From Dehalococcoidia bacterium (GTDB lineage: Bacteria; Chloroflexota; Dehalococcoidia; Lucifugimonadales; UBA3495), in NCBI GenBank assembly GCA_021295965.1, contig JAGWBI010000003.1:51729-115728 (forward strand): 64,000 nt of DNA, in the 5' to 3' direction. Position 1 is the stretch's first letter, and each line of letters starts with the position of its first letter. The translations under genes and the position numbers were made by a program. The notes beneath the pieces are model-generated. The model was not told the DNA's origin. It saw only the letters and a program-made list of their open reading frames with translations, and searched no databases. Positions 23,923 to 33,211 of this stretch are shown here, piece by piece.

Positions 23923-25692
23923 TCACCGCGCCGCCGGCGTTCCCGCTAGGCCCCCGCCCAACATCGCTATCACCTCGTTCAGCGGCAACGCCCCCCGGTT
24001 CTCCCCATCCCGCGTCCGCACCGCCGCCGCGCCGGCCTCAGCCTCCCGGTCACCAACCACCAGCATGTAAGGGGTCTTCTGCAACTGCGCTTGACGAATC
24101 TTTTGATTCATCCGCTCGCTCCGGTCGTCAACTTCCACGCGGAACCCGGCATCGCGCAACTTGCCGGCCACTTGTTCCGCGTATTCGTTGTGTCGGTCCG
24201 CGATGGGGATGACCACTGCCTGTACCGGCGCCAACCACAACGGGAACGCCCCGGCGTAATGCTCCACCAGCACGCCGAAAAATCGTTCCAGCGAGCCCAG
24301 AATTGCCCGGTGCACCATATATGGCTGTGAGCGATTCCCCTGGTCGTCCTGAAAGACCAGGTCAAATCGTTCCGGTAGGTTGAAGTCGAATTGCACAGTC
24401 GTGCACTGCCATTCCCGACCGAGCGCGTCCTTGATCTTGATGTCTATCTTGGGTCCGTAGAACGCTCCCCCGCCTTCGTCAATATCGTAAGGCAATGCCC
24501 GAGCTACCAGGGCCTGCCGCAACGCTTCGGTAGCGTGCTCCCACATCTCCGGCTCGCCCACGTACTTGTCAGGCCGCGTGGACAGCATGATGTCGTACTC
24601 CTCGAACCCGAAGGCGGCCATGATCTCAAAGGTGAGGTCCAGTACATCGCCCACTTCGTCGGCCACCTGATCGGGCAGGCAGAAAATGTGCGCGTCGTCC
24701 TGGGTGAACCCCCGCACCCGCATGAGGCCGTGCAGCACGCCGCTCCGTTCGTACCGGTACACCGTGCCCAATTCCGCGATGCGCAGCGGCAATTCTCGAT
24801 AACTCCGCAGCGCCGAACGGTAAATCTGGATGTGGAACGGACAGTTCATCGGCTTCAGGAAATATTCCTGGTCATCGATCTCCATCGGTGCATACATGCT
24901 GTCCCGGTAGAAATCCAGGTGTCCGCTGGTCTGCCAGAGACGCGCTCGCCCGATGTGCGGCGAATAGACGATGTTGTAACCCCTGCGGTAGTGGATGTCG
25001 CGCCAATAGTCCTCGATCAGCGAACGCATCACCCCACCCTTGGGGTGCCACACGATGAGACCCGGTCCAATCTCTTCATGGACGGTGAACAGATTTAGCT
25101 GCCTGCCGATGGTCCGGTGATCTCGCCTTTCCGCTTCCGCCAAACGCTCCAGGTGGGCTTCCAGTTCTTCTTTCGATTCAAAAGCCGTTCCATAAATGCG
25201 CTGGAGCATGGGACGGTTTTCGTCTCCCCGCCAGTATGCGCCCGCGGTGTGCAACAACTTGACGGCGGTGATGTCGCCGGTGCTGGCGACGTGCGGCCCC
25301 TGGCACAGGTCGGTAAACTCACCGTGGCGGTAGATGCTGAGCGTGGTCTCGTCAGGCAGGTCGTCGATGATCTCCTGCTTGTAGGGCTGGTTGGTGAACA
25401 TGGATGTGGCGGATTCCCGGCTCAACTCCTCGCGCAAAAATGGGGCGTTGGACTTGATGGTGTCCAGCATCAATGCTTCGATCCGTTCCAGGTCCTCTGG
25501 GGTGAAAGGCCGTTCCACCTCAAAGTCGTAGTAGAAACCGTCGGCGGTCGGCGGCCCGATACCCACCTTGGCCTCGGGAAACAGTTGCAGAACAGCGTCG
25601 GCCATCACATGGGCCGCTGAGTGGCGCATTCGGTGCCGCATATCCGCAACTGGGTCGTCAACGGCGTGTTCCGGGGTTCCGTGGTCCAGCAT
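23923..25692 (-). CDS. thrS: Threonyl-tRNA synthetase, lacking the TGS domain
   Basis: A 589-residue class II synthetase that charges tRNA-Thr. It begins directly with the editing domain (HSAAHVMADAVLQLFP with HxxxH, then CQGPHVASTGDI). The catalytic core has the zinc ligand Cys in KPMNCPFHIQIYRS, plus motif 2 YRYERSGVLHGLMRVRGFTQ (split by a Gly turn) and a C-terminal anticodon domain (HNEYAEQVAGKLRDAG). E. coli ThrS has an extra ~60-residue N-terminal TGS domain that is absent here. The ATG at 25692 has AGGTAG 5 bp upstream; the longer frame from 25758 adds no TGS sequence. It follows the vapBC pair. Confidence 0.95.
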   Translation of the reverse strand: MLDHGTPEHAVDDPVADMRHRMRHSAAHVMADAVLQLFPEAKVGIGPPTADGFYYDFEVERPFTPEDLERIEALMLDTIKSNAPFLREELSRESATSMFTNQPYKQEIIDDLPDETTLSIYRHGEFTDLCQGPHVASTGDITAVKLLHTAGAYWRGDENRPMLQRIYGTAFESKEELEAHLERLAEAERRDHRTIGRQLNLFTVHEEIGPGLIVWHPKGGVMRSLIEDYWRDIHYRRGYNIVYSPHIGRARLWQTSGHLDFYRDSMYAPMEIDDQEYFLKPMNCPFHIQIYRSALRSYRELPLRIAELGTVYRYERSGVLHGLMRVRGFTQDDAHIFCLPDQVADEVGDVLDLTFEIMAAFGFEEYDIMLSTRPDKYVGEPEMWEHATEALRQALVARALPYDIDEGGGAFYGPKIDIKIKDALGREWQCTTVQFDFNLPERFDLVFQDDQGNRSQPYMVHRAILGSLERFFGVLVEHYAGAFPLWLAPVQAVVIPIADRHNEYAEQVAGKLRDAGFRVEVDDRSERMNQKIRQAQLQKTPYMLVVGDREAEAGAAAVRTRDGENRGALPLNEVIAMLGGGLAGTPAAR

Positions 25693-25779
25693 TTGGGCTA
25701 CCTGCCTGGCGATGATTGCAAGTTGATTATAACCTACGGCGCCGGTATGACCGGCCATGACGGACCAACGCCGGTGCGG

Positions 25780-26172
25780 CTATATCGCAGACCGAATATC
25801 GGTTTGGGCGAAGTCATTGCCTTTGAACAGCAACGGCAGCCGGCGCGCTGACGCCAGGGCATATGCGAACGTATCGCCAAAATTGAGTTGCGCCGGGTGG
25901 CTTTGTCCCTTGCCATAGTGACGGTAAGCGTCGGCGGCAATCCACAGCTGCGTCTGGTCTAGGGGCACAAGGTGAACGAAAGAACGGTGTAGAAATTCGA
26001 CGGCTAGTCGGTAAAGCTCATCTCCTCTACCAATCGTCACGGTCATCAGCTCGACTGCCGTTCCGATAGATATGAGTACTTCTCCATCCCGCTCCATGGC
26101 GGCCAGGAAGTGCGGCGCGTCTGACTCGTTGGTGAGCACCGCGACGATGGCAGAGGTGTCGGCAACTATTAT
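25780..26172 (-). CDS. vapC: PIN domain VapC-like toxin, start codon apparently lost
   Basis: A PIN-fold ribonuclease. Acidic residues of the active site are all visible: D in IIVADTSAIVAVL, E in GTAVELMTV, D in LNFGDTFAYALA and D in FKGNDFAQTD. The full domain begins at 26172 with ATA ATA GTT GCC GAC; no ATG, GTG or TTG lies in frame between the upstream stop and this point. The first usable GTG (26139) would remove the catalytic N-terminal strand. A single G-to-A change in an ancestral ATGA overlap would convert the toxin start to ATA and keep the antitoxin stop (TGA to TAA). Probably silenced, unless ATA is used. Confidence 0.7.
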   Translation of the reverse strand: MIVADTSAIVAVLTNESDAPHFLAAMERDGEVLISIGTAVELMTVTIGRGDELYRLAVEFLHRSFVHLVPLDQTQLWIAADAYRHYGKGQSHPAQLNFGDTFAYALASARRLPLLFKGNDFAQTDIRSAI

Positions 26173-26459
26173 TTTGGCAACCCCCGTTCATCGTATAGTT
26201 CCTCTTGCCAAACTTTGGAAGGTGGGTTGTCGTCGTCGAAGGGATGCGCTTCGCGCCAGTGACGGGCTGCGGAAACGATTGGCTCCATTTCCGCGGCTAT
26301 TTCCGTGGGCGACGGCTTGCGACGCGGCGGCGATTGCGCTTCCAATACGTCCACTGCCATGTTCAGAGCTCGCTCAGGCGCGTCGGCGCCGACAATGCCC
26401 AGCCGTCGGGCCAATGCGGCCAAGCGCGCCTCCATTTCCGGCTTTAACGTAGTAGCCAT
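26169..26459 (-). CDS. vapB: VapB-type antitoxin
   Basis: A 96-residue protein upstream of, and overlapping, the PIN gene. The N-terminal MATTLKPEMEARLAALARRL resembles the ribbon-helix-helix part of Rv0623/PSK-type VapB antitoxins, and the acidic, Trp-containing C-terminus (AHPFDDDNPPSKVWQEELY) looks like the toxin-binding tail. AGGAGG lies 6 bp before the ATG. Antitoxins of this class bind their own promoter. The toxin partner seems to have lost its start codon, so the antitoxin may now act alone. Confidence 0.78.
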   Translation of the reverse strand: MATTLKPEMEARLAALARRLGIVGADAPERALNMAVDVLEAQSPPRRKPSPTEIAAEMEPIVSAARHWREAHPFDDDNPPSKVWQEELYDERGLPK

Positions 26460-26669
26460 CTGATCCTCCTGATGCTGTCCGACGTGTGGCTGCATATTCC
26501 GATGAAACCCATGCGAGGCAAATCGGCGGATGATCGTCAAACAGACAACTTATGCGCCCGGCTCCTACGGTGGAGCAACGATTCAACGGTATGTTCGAGG
26601 GTTCTGTAGTCGGATATGGGAGAGTACCTCCCTAGGAGGTAAGAAATTGCTGGACATTATACCCTTGTC

Positions 26670-26683
26670 TCACGCGTACCCAA
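26670..26683. repeat. Isolated MITE terminal-repeat fragment in the vapB-prfB gap
   Basis: CTCACGCGTACCCA equals the outer end of the element at 44974. The rest of the 456-bp gap (26460-26915) holds a TATAAT at 26858-26863, possibly for prfB, and nothing else I can name. Confidence 0.45.
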
Positions 26684-26915
26684 CAACGGCTCGTTGATTA
26701 GCAGCCCTCCGCTTTCGGCCTCGGTTTTTGCGGTGTAACCAGTCTTCCCTCTCTCGGTTAACTTTGCACTACGAACAGAGCGAAAACCGAGATTCCGATT
26801 CCAACAGATCCAAACCACGTGCTGTCCTCAATCACGATGCCCCTGGATCATAGGATATAATGACAACGTCGGTTATGAATATTGTATTGCCTACTAACAA
26901 GAGGAAGCCCCCCGA

Positions 26916-28023
26916 ATGGAAGAATTACGCCAGCAACTTACCGAACTGTCCATCAAGCTGGATGCCGTCGTGGAGCGTCTTTGACCTCGCCGACCGCGAA
27001 AAAACCATCGCCGAACTGGAAAGCGAGGCGGCTGCCCCCGGTTTCTGGGACGACCCGGCTCGCGCCCAACGCAAGATGCAGGAATTGGGGCAACTGCAAC
27101 AGTCGGTGGAATTATGGCACGGCTTGCACTCCCAGGTGGCCGACCTGCTGGAATTGGCTGAACTCGCCATCGAGACCGATGACGATAGTTTCGCCGATGA
27201 CCTGACCTCGGAGACCGCTGCGGTCACCGCCGCGCTCGCCCGCGCGGAGATGGCGCTTACCCTGTCGGGGCCATACGACGACCGTCCCGCAATCCTGACC
27301 ATCCACTCCGGCGCCGGCGGCACCGACTCCCACGATTGGGTCGAGATGCTGACCGGCATGTACGCCGGCTGGGCCACCGCCGGCAAGAGGCCCGTGCAGG
27401 TGCTGAACACTGCCTATGGGGACGAGGCTGGCCTCCGCACCAGTACCATGGAAATTGGGGGCGAGCACGCTTTCGGATACCTCAACGCCGAAGTCGGAGT
27501 ACACCGGCTCGTGCGAATGTCTCCATTTGACCCGGCGCGACGGCGTCAGACTTCCTTTGCCCGGGTTGAAGTTCTGCCGGCCGTTCTCGATGGTGATACG
27601 GAAGTGGAAATAAGGCCCGATGATCTGAAGATGGACTTCTTCCGGTCCAGTGGCCCCGGCGGTCAGAACGTACAGAAAGTCGCGTCGGCGGTGCGACTTA
27701 CCCACCTTCCTTCCGGCATCGTGGTTTCATGCCAAACGGAACGTTCCCAGCATCAAAACCGCGACTACGCCATGCGCATCCTCAAGGCCAAGTTGCTGGC
27801 CCGGCATGAGGAAGAGCGAGAGAAAGAGTTGTCTTCACTGCGGGGCGAACGAGTCTCAGCCGAGTGGGGCAATCAGATCCGCAGCTATGTCCTCCACCCT
27901 TACCGATCGGTTAAAGATCACCGTACCGATCATCAAACCGGAAACACTGACGCCGTCCTGGCCGGCGACATCGACGATTTCATCGAAGCCTGGCTGGTCA
28001 GCAAGCTGGGTAACGAGGATTAA
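26916..28023 (+). CDS. prfB: Peptide chain release factor 2, with programmed +1 frameshift
   Basis: RF2 ends translation at UGA and UAA. The ATG at 26916 follows GAGGAAG. Codons 1-22 (MEELRQQLTELSIKLDAVVERL) end at an in-frame TGA (26982-26984), after which the +1 frame continues DLADREKTIAELES to the end. Total length is about 368 aa. The codon-recognition tripeptide SPF (RMSPFDPA) and the catalytic GGQ (SSGPGGQNVQK) are intact. The frameshift is the known autoregulatory device: low RF2 favours shifting. This matters here because UGA also seems to encode selenocysteine. It converges on ribBA, with a hairpin repeat between. Confidence 0.95.
26971..26985 (+). other. Programmed +1 ribosomal frameshift site of prfB
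   Basis: CTT TGA C, preceded by GGAG as internal Shine-Dalgarno-like sequence. The ribosome slips from CTT to TTT and reads GAC next. This matches the classical prfB site. Confidence 0.93.
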
Positions 28024-28051
28024 CCGCATTTCCGTTTCGGGTGATAAATGC

Positions 28052-28077
28052 GTAGGGGCGACCACGAGGGTCGCCCC
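28052..28077. repeat. GTAGGGGC hairpin repeat, copy 4
   Basis: GTAGGGGCGACC, ACGA, GGGTCGCCCC forms a strong stem between the convergent prfB and ribBA genes. Confidence 0.85.
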
Positions 28078-28100
28078 GTCGTCGTGGCTGCGGTCGCGAT

Positions 28101-29333
28101 CTACCCGGCAACGTTTGGCGGGCTGGGCTGCATCGGAGACACCAGGTGTCCCATGCTGTCCCGCTTGGTCCGCATATACTGCTCGTTGGACTCATTGGGC
28201 GCAACGGTCAGGCCCACCCGATCGGTCACCTGGACGCCGAGGCCGCTGATACCTGCCATTTTGTGGGGATTGTTGGTGACTAGCCGGGCCCGGGTGATGT
28301 TGAGGTCACGCATGATTTGAACAGCCAAATCGTATTTTCGCTCGTCGGGCTGGAAACCCAATGCAACGTTGGCCTCTATCGTGTCCATCCCCTGATCCTG
28401 CAAGGCGTAGGCCTTGATCTTGTTGTGCAGCCCGATCCCGCGACCTTCCTGGCGCAAATACACCAACGCGCCGGAACCGTGCTCAAACAACATTCGAATC
28501 GCCATGTCCAGCTGTTGCCCGCAATCACACTTGAGGCTTCCGAAAGCGTCCCCGGTCAGGCATTCGCTGTGGACCCGCACCAGCACCTCATCGTCCTCGT
28601 TCCATTCGCCCACCACTAGCGCGGCGTGCTCCCCGGTATCCACAGCGCTTCGGTATCCGACGAGGCGGGCGACGCCATATTGCGTGGGCAACTCCGCTTC
28701 CGCAACCCTGGTGATCAGGTCTTCCGTCATGCGGCGATGGGCAATCAACTGGGCGATACTGAAGATTTTCAACTGGTGTTTGACGGCAAACCGCTCCAAC
28801 TCCGGAAGGCGCGCCATGGTGCCGTCTTCGTTCATGATTTCGCAAACTACGCCGGCGGGGTAGGCCCCTCCCGCTCTGCACAGGTCCACGATGGCCTCGG
28901 TATGCCCGGGCCGATTCAACACGCCCCCCGGGTCTGCCCGCAACGGGAACATGTGCCCGGGGTGTATGAAATCCGACGGCCTCGAGGCTGGGTCAACCAG
29001 CGCCCGTATCGTGGCGCTGCGGTCGTAAGCCGATATGCCGGTGGTAGTGCCCTGCTTGTAGTCCACCGACGTAGTGAACGCGGTGGGCTGTTCGGAGCGG
29101 GAGTGTCGGCTCCGCAGCATGGGGATTTGCAATTCATCAAGCCGTTCCCCCAGCATGGGGACACACACCAACCCTCGAGCGTGGCTTACCATAAAGGTAA
29201 CGGCTTGGGGCGTCGTGTGCTCCGCAAACAGGAAGAGATCCCCTTCGTTCTCGCGCCCCTCGTCGTCAACTACGATCACGAATTTACCGGAAGACAAGTC
29301 TTCAAGCGCCTCTTCAAGGCTGCATAGGGGCAT
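28101..29333 (-). CDS. ribBA: Bifunctional DHBP synthase / GTP cyclohydrolase II
   Basis: A ~410-residue enzyme carrying out both first steps of riboflavin synthesis. The N-terminal DHBP synthase half has VVDDEGRENEGDL and the RPGHTEAIVDL catalytic region. The C-terminal GTP cyclohydrolase II half has the zinc ligands in CLTGDAFGSLKCDCG and the GTP-site YLRQEGRGIGL. Two ATGs open the gene; the second is better spaced from GGAGGA. It is the last gene of a minus-strand rib operon that also has a stand-alone DHBP synthase, making that step redundant. No FMN riboswitch is visible in front. Confidence 0.95.
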   Translation of the reverse strand: MPLCSLEEALEDLSSGKFVIVVDDEGRENEGDLFLFAEHTTPQAVTFMVSHARGLVCVPMLGERLDELQIPMLRSRHSRSEQPTAFTTSVDYKQGTTTGISAYDRSATIRALVDPASRPSDFIHPGHMFPLRADPGGVLNRPGHTEAIVDLCRAGGAYPAGVVCEIMNEDGTMARLPELERFAVKHQLKIFSIAQLIAHRRMTEDLITRVAEAELPTQYGVARLVGYRSAVDTGEHAALVVGEWNEDDEVLVRVHSECLTGDAFGSLKCDCGQQLDMAIRMLFEHGSGALVYLRQEGRGIGLHNKIKAYALQDQGMDTIEANVALGFQPDERKYDLAVQIMRDLNITRARLVTNNPHKMAGISGLGVQVTDRVGLTVAPNESNEQYMRTKRDSMGHLVSPMQPSPPNVAG

Positions 29334-29428
29334 CATTCCTCCGGGGATTTGCGGATTTGCTTAGGGGTCGGCAAGAACCCCATATGATTGGCCAAAACGG
29401 CATCCGATTTATCAACGCTGGACTCAGG

Positions 29429-30064
29429 TCAATCGTTGCTCTGATCGATCGGGTCGTGTTGGCGCCGGTATTCAATCAGATCAGCGATAGACAGGATGTT
29501 CAGGGCGTACGTCTTTGCCATGGGTACCAGGTCGGGCATGCGCGCCATGGTGCCGTCATCCTTCATGATCTCGCAGACAACGCCGGCCGGATAGAGACCC
29601 GCCAGGCGACAGAGGTCTATAATCGCCTCAGTGTGGCCAGGTCGAACCAGTACGCCGCCAGCATGATACCGCAGGGGGAAGAGGTGACCGGGTTGGATGA
29701 AATCGGTCGGCTGAGCCTCCGGGTCGATCAGCGCCCGGATGGTAGCGGCGCGGTCGTGGGCGGATATGCCCGTCGTGGTGTCTATGGCGTAGTCCACCGG
29801 CATGGTGAACGCCGTTGGCATCGCTGAATCGGAATGACGGCTGGGCAACATGGGGATGTCCAATTCTGCCAATCGTTCCGGCAGCATGGGCATACATAGC
29901 TGCCCGCGGGCGTGCGTCACCATGAAATTGACGGCGTCCGGCGTGACGTGTTGTGCCGGCATCACCAGGTCGCCCTCGTTTTCCCGGTCCTCGTCGTCCA
30001 CCACGATAAGGAACTTTCCGGCTTTCAGGTCTTCAAGACCTTTTTCGATGCTAATTAATTGCAT
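29429..30064 (-). CDS. ribB: 3,4-dihydroxy-2-butanone-4-phosphate synthase
   Basis: A 211-residue stand-alone DHBP synthase converting ribulose 5-phosphate to the four-carbon unit of riboflavin. Motifs are VVDDEDRENEGDLVMPAQ, the substrate loop SRHSDSAMPTAFT, and VRPGHTEAIIDL. The ATG giving MQLISIEKGLED is chosen; the frame extends upstream only as MERARAAGCRV. It resembles the N-terminal half of the neighbouring RibBA, so it probably arose by duplication. Both copies keep the acidic and His catalytic positions. It lies 37 bp after ribE. Confidence 0.93.
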   Translation of the reverse strand: MQLISIEKGLEDLKAGKFLIVVDDEDRENEGDLVMPAQHVTPDAVNFMVTHARGQLCMPMLPERLAELDIPMLPSRHSDSAMPTAFTMPVDYAIDTTTGISAHDRAATIRALIDPEAQPTDFIQPGHLFPLRYHAGGVLVRPGHTEAIIDLCRLAGLYPAGVVCEIMKDDGTMARMPDLVPMAKTYALNILSIADLIEYRRQHDPIDQSND

Positions 30065-30101
30065 CTGAACTCTGCATCCGGCGGCTCGGGCGCGCTCCAA
30101 G

Positions 30102-30686
30102 TCAGCTGAATCTGGCGGCCAACAAGCTCTCCACGTATTTGGCCAGAATATCCGCTTCCAGGTTCACCTGGTCACCGATTTCCCGCTCGTGCAAGTTGGT
30201 GTTCTGCATCGTGAAGGGGATGACCGAGATCGTGAATCGGTATTCCGAACGTTGTACCACCGTCAAGCTAATCCCGTCAACCGCGATAAACCCTTTCTCC
30301 ACTATGTAAGGCGCGAGGGACTCGGGAACTTCCACCTCCACGATGTAGCAGTCTGCCTCGGGAGTGAAACCCGTAATCGTTCCGGTCGCATCCACGTGGC
30401 CCTGCACGATGTGGCCACCCATCCGGTCGTGGGCGGCCAAAGCTCGCTCCAGGTTGACCGCGCTGCCGGCGCCCGCCCGTTCCAGGGAAGTCCGCCGCAG
30501 CGTCTCCGGCGCCAGGTCAACGGAAAAACCGTCGGCTCCAAAATCCACCACCGTCAGGCAAGCCCCGTTGACGGCAATGCTGTCGCCCAGGCTCACGTCC
30601 TCCAGCACCCGGCTGGCTTTGATTTTCAGCCGGTAGCCGTCAAGGGAGGACACCCGTCCAACTTCTTCCACGATTCCGGTGAACAT
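30102..30686 (-). CDS. ribE: Riboflavin synthase alpha subunit
   Basis: A 194-residue enzyme that dismutates two lumazines to riboflavin. It has the two repeated lumazine-binding barrels: MFTGIVEEVGRV ... DSIAVNGACLTVV and then MGGHIVQGHVDATG ... FIAVDGISLTVV. The family usually has VNGVCLTV; Ala here is a small change. AGGGAG lies 8 bp upstream, and the ATG directly follows the ribD stop. Lumazine synthase (ribH) does not appear in this operon, so it must be encoded elsewhere. Confidence 0.94.
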   Translation of the reverse strand: MFTGIVEEVGRVSSLDGYRLKIKASRVLEDVSLGDSIAVNGACLTVVDFGADGFSVDLAPETLRRTSLERAGAGSAVNLERALAAHDRMGGHIVQGHVDATGTITGFTPEADCYIVEVEVPESLAPYIVEKGFIAVDGISLTVVQRSEYRFTISVIPFTMQNTNLHEREIGDQVNLEADILAKYVESLLAARFS

Positions 30687-31799
30687 TTACGCATCTCCCT
30701 GATTTGGATAGCCGGTGATGAGCCAATCTTCGCCGATGGATTCCATCCTGGTCCGCTCCAGGCGCCAGGTATCGGCCATGAGAGTTGCTCCGTTGCCCTC
30801 GATGGGCGATCGGGCGGCGGCCCCGCCGATCAGTACCGGCCCGAGGAATACGTGCAGCTTGTCAATCAGCCGCGCGTCCAGCATAGCGCCCAGCACTCCT
30901 CCACCCCCTTCAACCAGCAAACTGACCACGCCTTCCGCCCCAAGATATTCCAGCATCGCCGACAGATTTACCCTCCCGTCGGTCCCCGGAAAAACCTGTA
31001 CCGTTGCGCCCACATCCTCCAAGGCCGCAACCCGGCCCGGGCTTGCATTTTCGCTTACGGCAACCAGCGTTCGCCCCGGTTGGGAAAACATACGCGCGTC
31101 GGCCCGCATTCGCGCGTTGCTGTCCACCACCACCCGCGTGGGTTGGAGGTTGACGGGAAGCGTCTCTCCCTTTTCATCGCGAGCGGTGAGCTGAGGGTCA
31201 TCGGCCAGCGCGGTGCCAATTCCCACCATGATGCCATCCAGTTCTTTCCGCATCCGCTGCACTCGGCTCCGGGCGTCCGGGCCGGTTATCCACTGGGAGT
31301 CGCCGGTCCGAGTGGCGATCTTGCCGTCCAGGCTCATGGCGAACTTCGCCACAACGTAGGGCAACCCGGTGATAACGTGTTTGCCAAAAGCCTCATACAG
31401 TTCAGTCGCCGCCGAGTCCGGCCGATGCTCTATTTCCAGGCCGGCCGACCGCAGCGCGGCAGCGCCACCGCCGGAGACACGCGGGTTGGGGTCGGTTTCC
31501 GCGTAAACCACGCGGCCAATCCCGGCGGCTATGATGGCGTCGGTGCAGGGTGGCGTCCGACCGTGGTGGCAGCAGGGTTCCAGAGTGCTGTACAGGGTGG
31601 CGCCTTTAGCCCGGTCGCCGGCTTGCGCCAGAGCTCCGATCTCCGCATGGCGTTGTCCGGGGGGCAAAGTGTACCCTTCTCCGACGACGTTCCCGTCGCG
31701 CTCGACCACGGCCCCCACTGCAGGATTGGGACTGGTGGAACCCAGCGCGGTCCTCGCCAGGACTAACGCGCGCTGCATTGGTTCGACGCCGGCGCTCAT
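30687..31799 (-). CDS. ribD: Bifunctional pyrimidine deaminase/reductase
   Basis: A 370-residue riboflavin enzyme. The N-terminal zinc deaminase has HAEIGAL and PCCHHGRTPPC. The C-terminal NADPH reductase has VAKFAMSLDGKIATRTGDSQ, and the GGGGVLG-type loop near the end. The chosen ATG (MSAGVEPMQRALVLARTALG) lies 1 bp after the dcd stop; the longer frame up to 31895 would overlap dcd. It is followed without gap by ribE. All expected catalytic positions are present. Confidence 0.94.
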   Translation of the reverse strand: MSAGVEPMQRALVLARTALGSTSPNPAVGAVVERDGNVVGEGYTLPPGQRHAEIGALAQAGDRAKGATLYSTLEPCCHHGRTPPCTDAIIAAGIGRVVYAETDPNPRVSGGGAAALRSAGLEIEHRPDSAATELYEAFGKHVITGLPYVVAKFAMSLDGKIATRTGDSQWITGPDARSRVQRMRKELDGIMVGIGTALADDPQLTARDEKGETLPVNLQPTRVVVDSNARMRADARMFSQPGRTLVAVSENASPGRVAALEDVGATVQVFPGTDGRVNLSAMLEYLGAEGVVSLLVEGGGGVLGAMLDARLIDKLHVFLGPVLIGGAAARSPIEGNGATLMADTWRLERTRMESIGEDWLITGYPNQGDA

Positions 31800-31800
31800 G

Positions 31801-32379
31801 TCAAGCCAACCCCTTACTCGCAAAATCCTGATGGAAACGGCTGGCGGTGGGGCCGGTTTGTCCCTGATATCTGCTGCCCAGTTCAGGAGACCCATAAAGA
31901 CGTTCTGCCGGTGAGGTCAGCTGCAAAAAAGAGATCTGGCCAATCTTCATGCCGTAGTACAGTGCAATGGGCAACCTCGCCACATTGCTCAATTCCAGGG
32001 TGAGGCGCCCTTTCCATCCGGGATCGACGAAACCCGCGGTACTGTGGATCAGCAGCCCCAGCCGCCCCAGGCTGCTTTTCCCCTCCAGCCGCGCCACCAG
32101 GTCGTCGGGCAACTCGATATGTTCCAGGGTGCTGCCCAGCACGAATTCCCCCGGATGCAGCATGAACGGGCTGTCATCCTCGATGCCAACCTCCTCGGTC
32201 AGATTGTCCAGCGGCTCCCGCACATCGATGTAAGGTTGGCGCGAATTGGAAAACACCAGGAACCGGCGGTCCAGGTGGAGGTCGATGCTTGCCGGTTGGA
32301 TGTCCGCGTCGCTGACCGGCTCGACAACGATGCGTCCTTCGGCAATCTGCCACCGGATGGAACGGTCACTAAGCACCAT
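31801..32379 (-). CDS. dcd: dCTP deaminase
   Basis: A 192-residue trimeric enzyme that makes dUTP (and ammonia) from dCTP. Family motifs: [10 protein letters not shown] at the start, [29 protein letters not shown], the P-loop-like [20 protein letters not shown] with catalytic Glu, and [12 protein letters not shown]. The C-terminus [15 protein letters not shown] matches the lid segment. ATG 32379 leaves 4 bp after the preceding stop; 32391 (MSSPM) is an alternative that overlaps it. It sits between a SIMPL lipoprotein and ribD in one operon. Confidence 0.93.
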   Translation of the reverse strand: MVLSDRSIRWQIAEGRIVVEPVSDADIQPASIDLHLDRRFLVFSNSRQPYIDVREPLDNLTEEVGIEDDSPFMLHPGEFVLGSTLEHIELPDDLVARLEGKSSLGRLGLLIHSTAGFVDPGWKGRLTLELSNVARLPIALYYGMKIGQISFLQLTSPAERLYGSPELGSRYQGQTGPTASRFHQDFASKGLA

Positions 32380-32383
32380 GGGA

Positions 32384-33208
32384 CTACTCATCATCGTCCG
32401 ATGGAAGCGGTAACAATTCGTAAATCCCGTACACGGTAACGGAAATCTCGCTTTCCCCAACCGAAACTGGAGTGGACGATTCTGCGCTGGCGGCAAGAGC
32501 CCGCAACCCGCCCGACTGCGGGAAAATATCGGCCACCGGCGTCTCCGAGAGTATCTTAATGTCACCCAACGAGCGATTGGCGAATTCCGCCAGTTGGGAA
32601 GCGCGTTCCTGCATATCGTCAACGGCCGCTTCCCGCGCTTTCTCTGCTAACGTCGCGGTATCGGAGAAAGAAAATCCGACGTTATTGAACCTGATGTCAT
32701 CGCCGCCGGCCGCGATGGCGGCATCGATGACGGCCCCCACCTCGTCGGTGTCTCTCACGGTTACCATCAGTCCATTGCTTACGGTATAGCCGATGTGTTT
32801 CCGTCCCTCTCCTCCGTACTCGAATTCCTCGTATATTCGGAAATCCCTGGTCGCGATGTCTTTGTCTGCAATTCCCTGGCTCTTCAGCGACGCTATCACC
32901 TGGCTCATGGCCGCCGCCGCGTCCGTCCGCGCAGCGCTCACGGTTTCTTCCGTAACGGAAACTGCCAACGACAAAGTAGCGACATCCGGTTTGCCGGCTG
33001 CTGAGCCGAACCCAACGACTTGAACCACGTCGTAGGCTAATCCCGATTGTTGCCCGGGGATCAGTACGGCTGAGTTGCCCATGTGGCCACTCACCAGGGA
33101 AGCGGCCGGGGTTTGCGCCACGCCACACGCGGTGAGCGCGAGCAGGATCGCCGCTGACGCGCAAACCAACCCGTTGCGCAGGAATTTTCGATGTCTTTTT
33201 GCCAACAT
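32384..33208 (-). CDS. SIMPL domain (DUF541) lipoprotein
   Basis: A 274-residue exported protein. Signal helix [16 protein letters not shown] ends in a lipobox Cys. The SIMPL/DUF541 domain begins at [20 protein letters not shown], with the characteristic [19 protein letters not shown] and later [14 protein letters not shown] and [19 protein letters not shown]. Related proteins (e.g. BP26/YggE types) form membrane-associated rings with unclear roles, linked to oxidative stress in some bacteria. It starts 3 bp after the acyl-CoA dehydrogenase stop, inside the operon with dcd and rib genes. That grouping looks accidental rather than functional. Confidence 0.9.
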   Translation of the reverse strand: MLAKRHRKFLRNGLVCASAAILLALTACGVAQTPAASLVSGHMGNSAVLIPGQQSGLAYDVVQVVGFGSAAGKPDVATLSLAVSVTEETVSAARTDAAAAMSQVIASLKSQGIADKDIATRDFRIYEEFEYGGEGRKHIGYTVSNGLMVTVRDTDEVGAVIDAAIAAGGDDIRFNNVGFSFSDTATLAEKAREAAVDDMQERASQLAEFANRSLGDIKILSETPVADIFPQSGGLRALAASAESSTPVSVGESEISVTVYGIYELLPLPSDDDE

Positions 33209-33211
33209 TCC

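Noticed and set aside
25693..25779. T-box or riboswitch before thrS
   Set aside because: Only 87 bp separate the PIN gene from thrS and no T-box-like sequence is visible.
30189..31766. 525-residue open frame on the plus strand
   Set aside because: Antisense to ribE and ribD, which have intact catalytic motifs.
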